A stretch of DNA of 42,471 nucleotides from the NCBI GenBank assembly GCA_026399735.1, contig JAPLQK010000061.1, forward strand, positions 1-42,471. The letters are read 5' to 3'. The position numbers and the translations under genes are program-made. Position 1 is the first letter of the stretch. Every line of letters starts with the position of its first letter. Shown here one piece after another: positions 41,443-42,471 of the stretch. Origin of the DNA: Pseudomonadota bacterium (lineage in GTDB: Bacteria > Pseudomonadota > Gammaproteobacteria > Burkholderiales > Gallionellaceae). Below the pieces are notes generated by a model, which saw only the letters and a program-made list of their open reading frames with translations, was not told where the DNA came from and made no database searches.

Positions 41443-41928
41443 ATGAGCCACCAAAATTTTCACGAAAACGTAAAATTGGATATGCGCGGTCTTAACTGCC
41501 CCGCACCCATACTGGGCGTCAAACGCCTCATCGGCGATTTAGCGAACGAACAGATTCTTCTACTTTTATCTAATTGTCCTGGAACCAGTGACGATCTGTT
41601 TGCATGGGCAGAACAAACCAACAACCAGATTTTGAAAACCGAAGTTCTTCCGGACGGCGGGACAGGATATTACGTGCGCAAAGGCACAGGAGCATCAGTC
41701 AAGGCAAACGTCATTCTTGATATTTGCGACGTTGTCTGCCCGGGGCCAATTATCGAAGCAAAAAAACTTCTGAACGGCATGAATTCCGGCGAGATACTTA
41801 AACTTGTCAGCAATTGCCCGGGGATTCATTCAGACATCATCGACTGGGCAGAAGCGACTGGCGTGACCATCGTTGATTCTTCTGAAATCGATTCCGATGT
41901 GTATGCCTTTTTTCTGCAAAAAGGTTAA
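41443..41928 (+). CDS. Tandem TusA-domain sulfur carrier protein
   Basis: This 161-aa soluble protein consists of two TusA (SirA-like) domains in one chain. Each has the sulfur-carrier motif CPxP: CPAP at 19-22 and CPGP at 99-102. Each also has a second cysteine in SNCPG (about residues 43-47 and 113-117), where ordinary TusA has TDPG, so both halves carry an extra cysteine near the binding site. TusA hands persulfide sulfur to TusBCD/DsrEFH partners. It lies 35 bases after the DsrC paralogue, within the same plus-strand run. Confidence 0.88.
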   Translation: MSHQNFHENVKLDMRGLNCPAPILGVKRLIGDLANEQILLLLSNCPGTSDDLFAWAEQTNNQILKTEVLPDGGTGYYVRKGTGASVKANVILDICDVVCPGPIIEAKKLLNGMNSGEILKLVSNCPGIHSDIIDWAEATGVTIVDSSEIDSDVYAFFLQKG

Positions 41929-41934
41929 AGCTGA

Positions 41935-42471
41935 ATGCGCATCAAAAGTAACTGGTTTAAATCAAGCCGCGAACACTCCCCTGCAGAACATGCAGGGGCA
42001 ATCGCCTTCAATATTTCACGAATTGCGGAAAACGCACTGAAAAATACGCGCAAAGCGAAATTCGAGGTCGCGATCGGTCCTCAATATTTCGCTTTTCTCG
42101 CTGAATTTCTGCTGTTCCTGATTCAGGTCGCTGATCGTCTGGCTTATCGCCAATTCTCTGCTGAAGATCGCTTTACGTTCACCAGTTCACTGGCAAACCA
42201 TGTTGCAACGACTTATGCAGAAAACAAGAGTCGCTTGATGGGTGGCGAATTAATTCAATGTAAACAAGAATTTATCGACGAACTTAACCTGCGTGCCGGA
42301 GAATATGCAGAGTTTGGCTACGATGAAAATGGCCCTGAATTTGCCTTCACCCGTTATCTTGCCTTTTGCATGGGACAAATCATGGATGAAAAGGACAGCG
42401 GCTGGATCATCGATCAGATCATGGGCATTGAAGCACCCAATGCAGTGGATATGCTTGAAAAGAACTTCCGC
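41935..42471 (+). CDS. Unknown helical protein, cut by window end
   Basis: An ATG at 41935, 6 bases after the tandem-TusA stop, opens a frame of 179 codons that reaches the end of the window with no stop, so the C-terminus is missing. The visible part is mostly helical and soluble, with two cysteines (CKQEF and FCMGQ), a hydrophobic helix FAFLAEFLLFLIQVADRLAY (about 52-71), and an acidic centre. The short gap implies co-transcription with the sulfur genes. No family was recognised. Confidence 0.75.
   Translation, partial: MRIKSNWFKSSREHSPAEHAGAIAFNISRIAENALKNTRKAKFEVAIGPQYFAFLAEFLLFLIQVADRLAYRQFSAEDRFTFTSSLANHVATTYAENKSRLMGGELIQCKQEFIDELNLRAGEYAEFGYDENGPEFAFTRYLAFCMGQIMDEKDSGWIIDQIMGIEAPNAVDMLEKNFR

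Noticed and set aside
40222-42471. CRISPR array near the Cas6-like gene
   Set aside because: No regularly spaced direct repeats were seen anywhere in the window, and no other cas gene was found.

Overview
The window looks like the chromosome of a chemolithotrophic betaproteobacterium, most plausibly a sulfur- and/or iron-oxidising member of the Nitrosomonadales (Gallionellaceae/Sulfuricellaceae-like). The evidence is gene content: a complete oxidative-type dsr cluster, a petABC cytochrome bc1 operon followed by sspAB (a usual betaproteobacterial neighbourhood), and an Alternative Complex III (ACIII) operon. Composition looks roughly balanced in GC. The genus is inference; no rRNA gene is present. 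Almost everything from 93 to 39930 lies on the minus strand.

Layout by coordinate. (1) 1-92: a REP-like inverted repeat at the window edge. (2) 93-6642: a five-gene exopolysaccharide operon (BcsE/GIL-type c-di-GMP receptor, TPR outer-membrane porin, GT2 synthase, one-TM small protein, membrane-anchored deacetylase). It resembles a poly-N-acetylglucosamine system carrying a cellulose-type regulator. (3) 6913-7892: sspA-sspB. (4) 7900-15286: ACIII, actA-B1-B2-C-D-E-F, with ActB split in two. (5) 15585-16229: a lone plus-strand gene of unknown function. (6) 16412-18830: petABC. (7) 19137-24453: moaA, mrp, a DUF971 gene and a run of small poorly known genes (six-cysteine protein, 75-aa protein, ankyrin protein, secreted protein, double CDGSH protein). 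(8) 24463-29398: an HTH-ferredoxin-reductase fusion, cysG, a DUF4202 gene and dsrN. (9) 29420-39930: dsrABEFHCMKLJOP, transcribed A to P. (10) 40222-42471, plus strand, divergent from dsrA: a small protein, an orphan Cas6/Cmx6-type protein, a DsrC paralogue lacking the terminal cysteine, a tandem TusA-domain protein and an unknown protein cut by the window edge.

How the genes fit together. DsrEFH and DsrC would relay sulfane sulfur to the sirohaem enzyme DsrAB. DsrL would pass electrons to NAD(P)+, and DsrMKJOP would exchange electrons with the quinone pool and reoxidise DsrC. CysG and DsrN supply sirohaem and its amidated form. The bc1 complex and ACIII are two alternative quinol:cytochrome c (or reverse) modules. 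MoaA and Mrp/ApbC serve molybdenum-cofactor and Fe-S cluster assembly. The most unusual part is the plus-strand cassette opposite dsrA. It puts a CRISPR-type RNA endonuclease fold, with no CRISPR array or other cas gene in the window, in line with two sulfur-carrier proteins.
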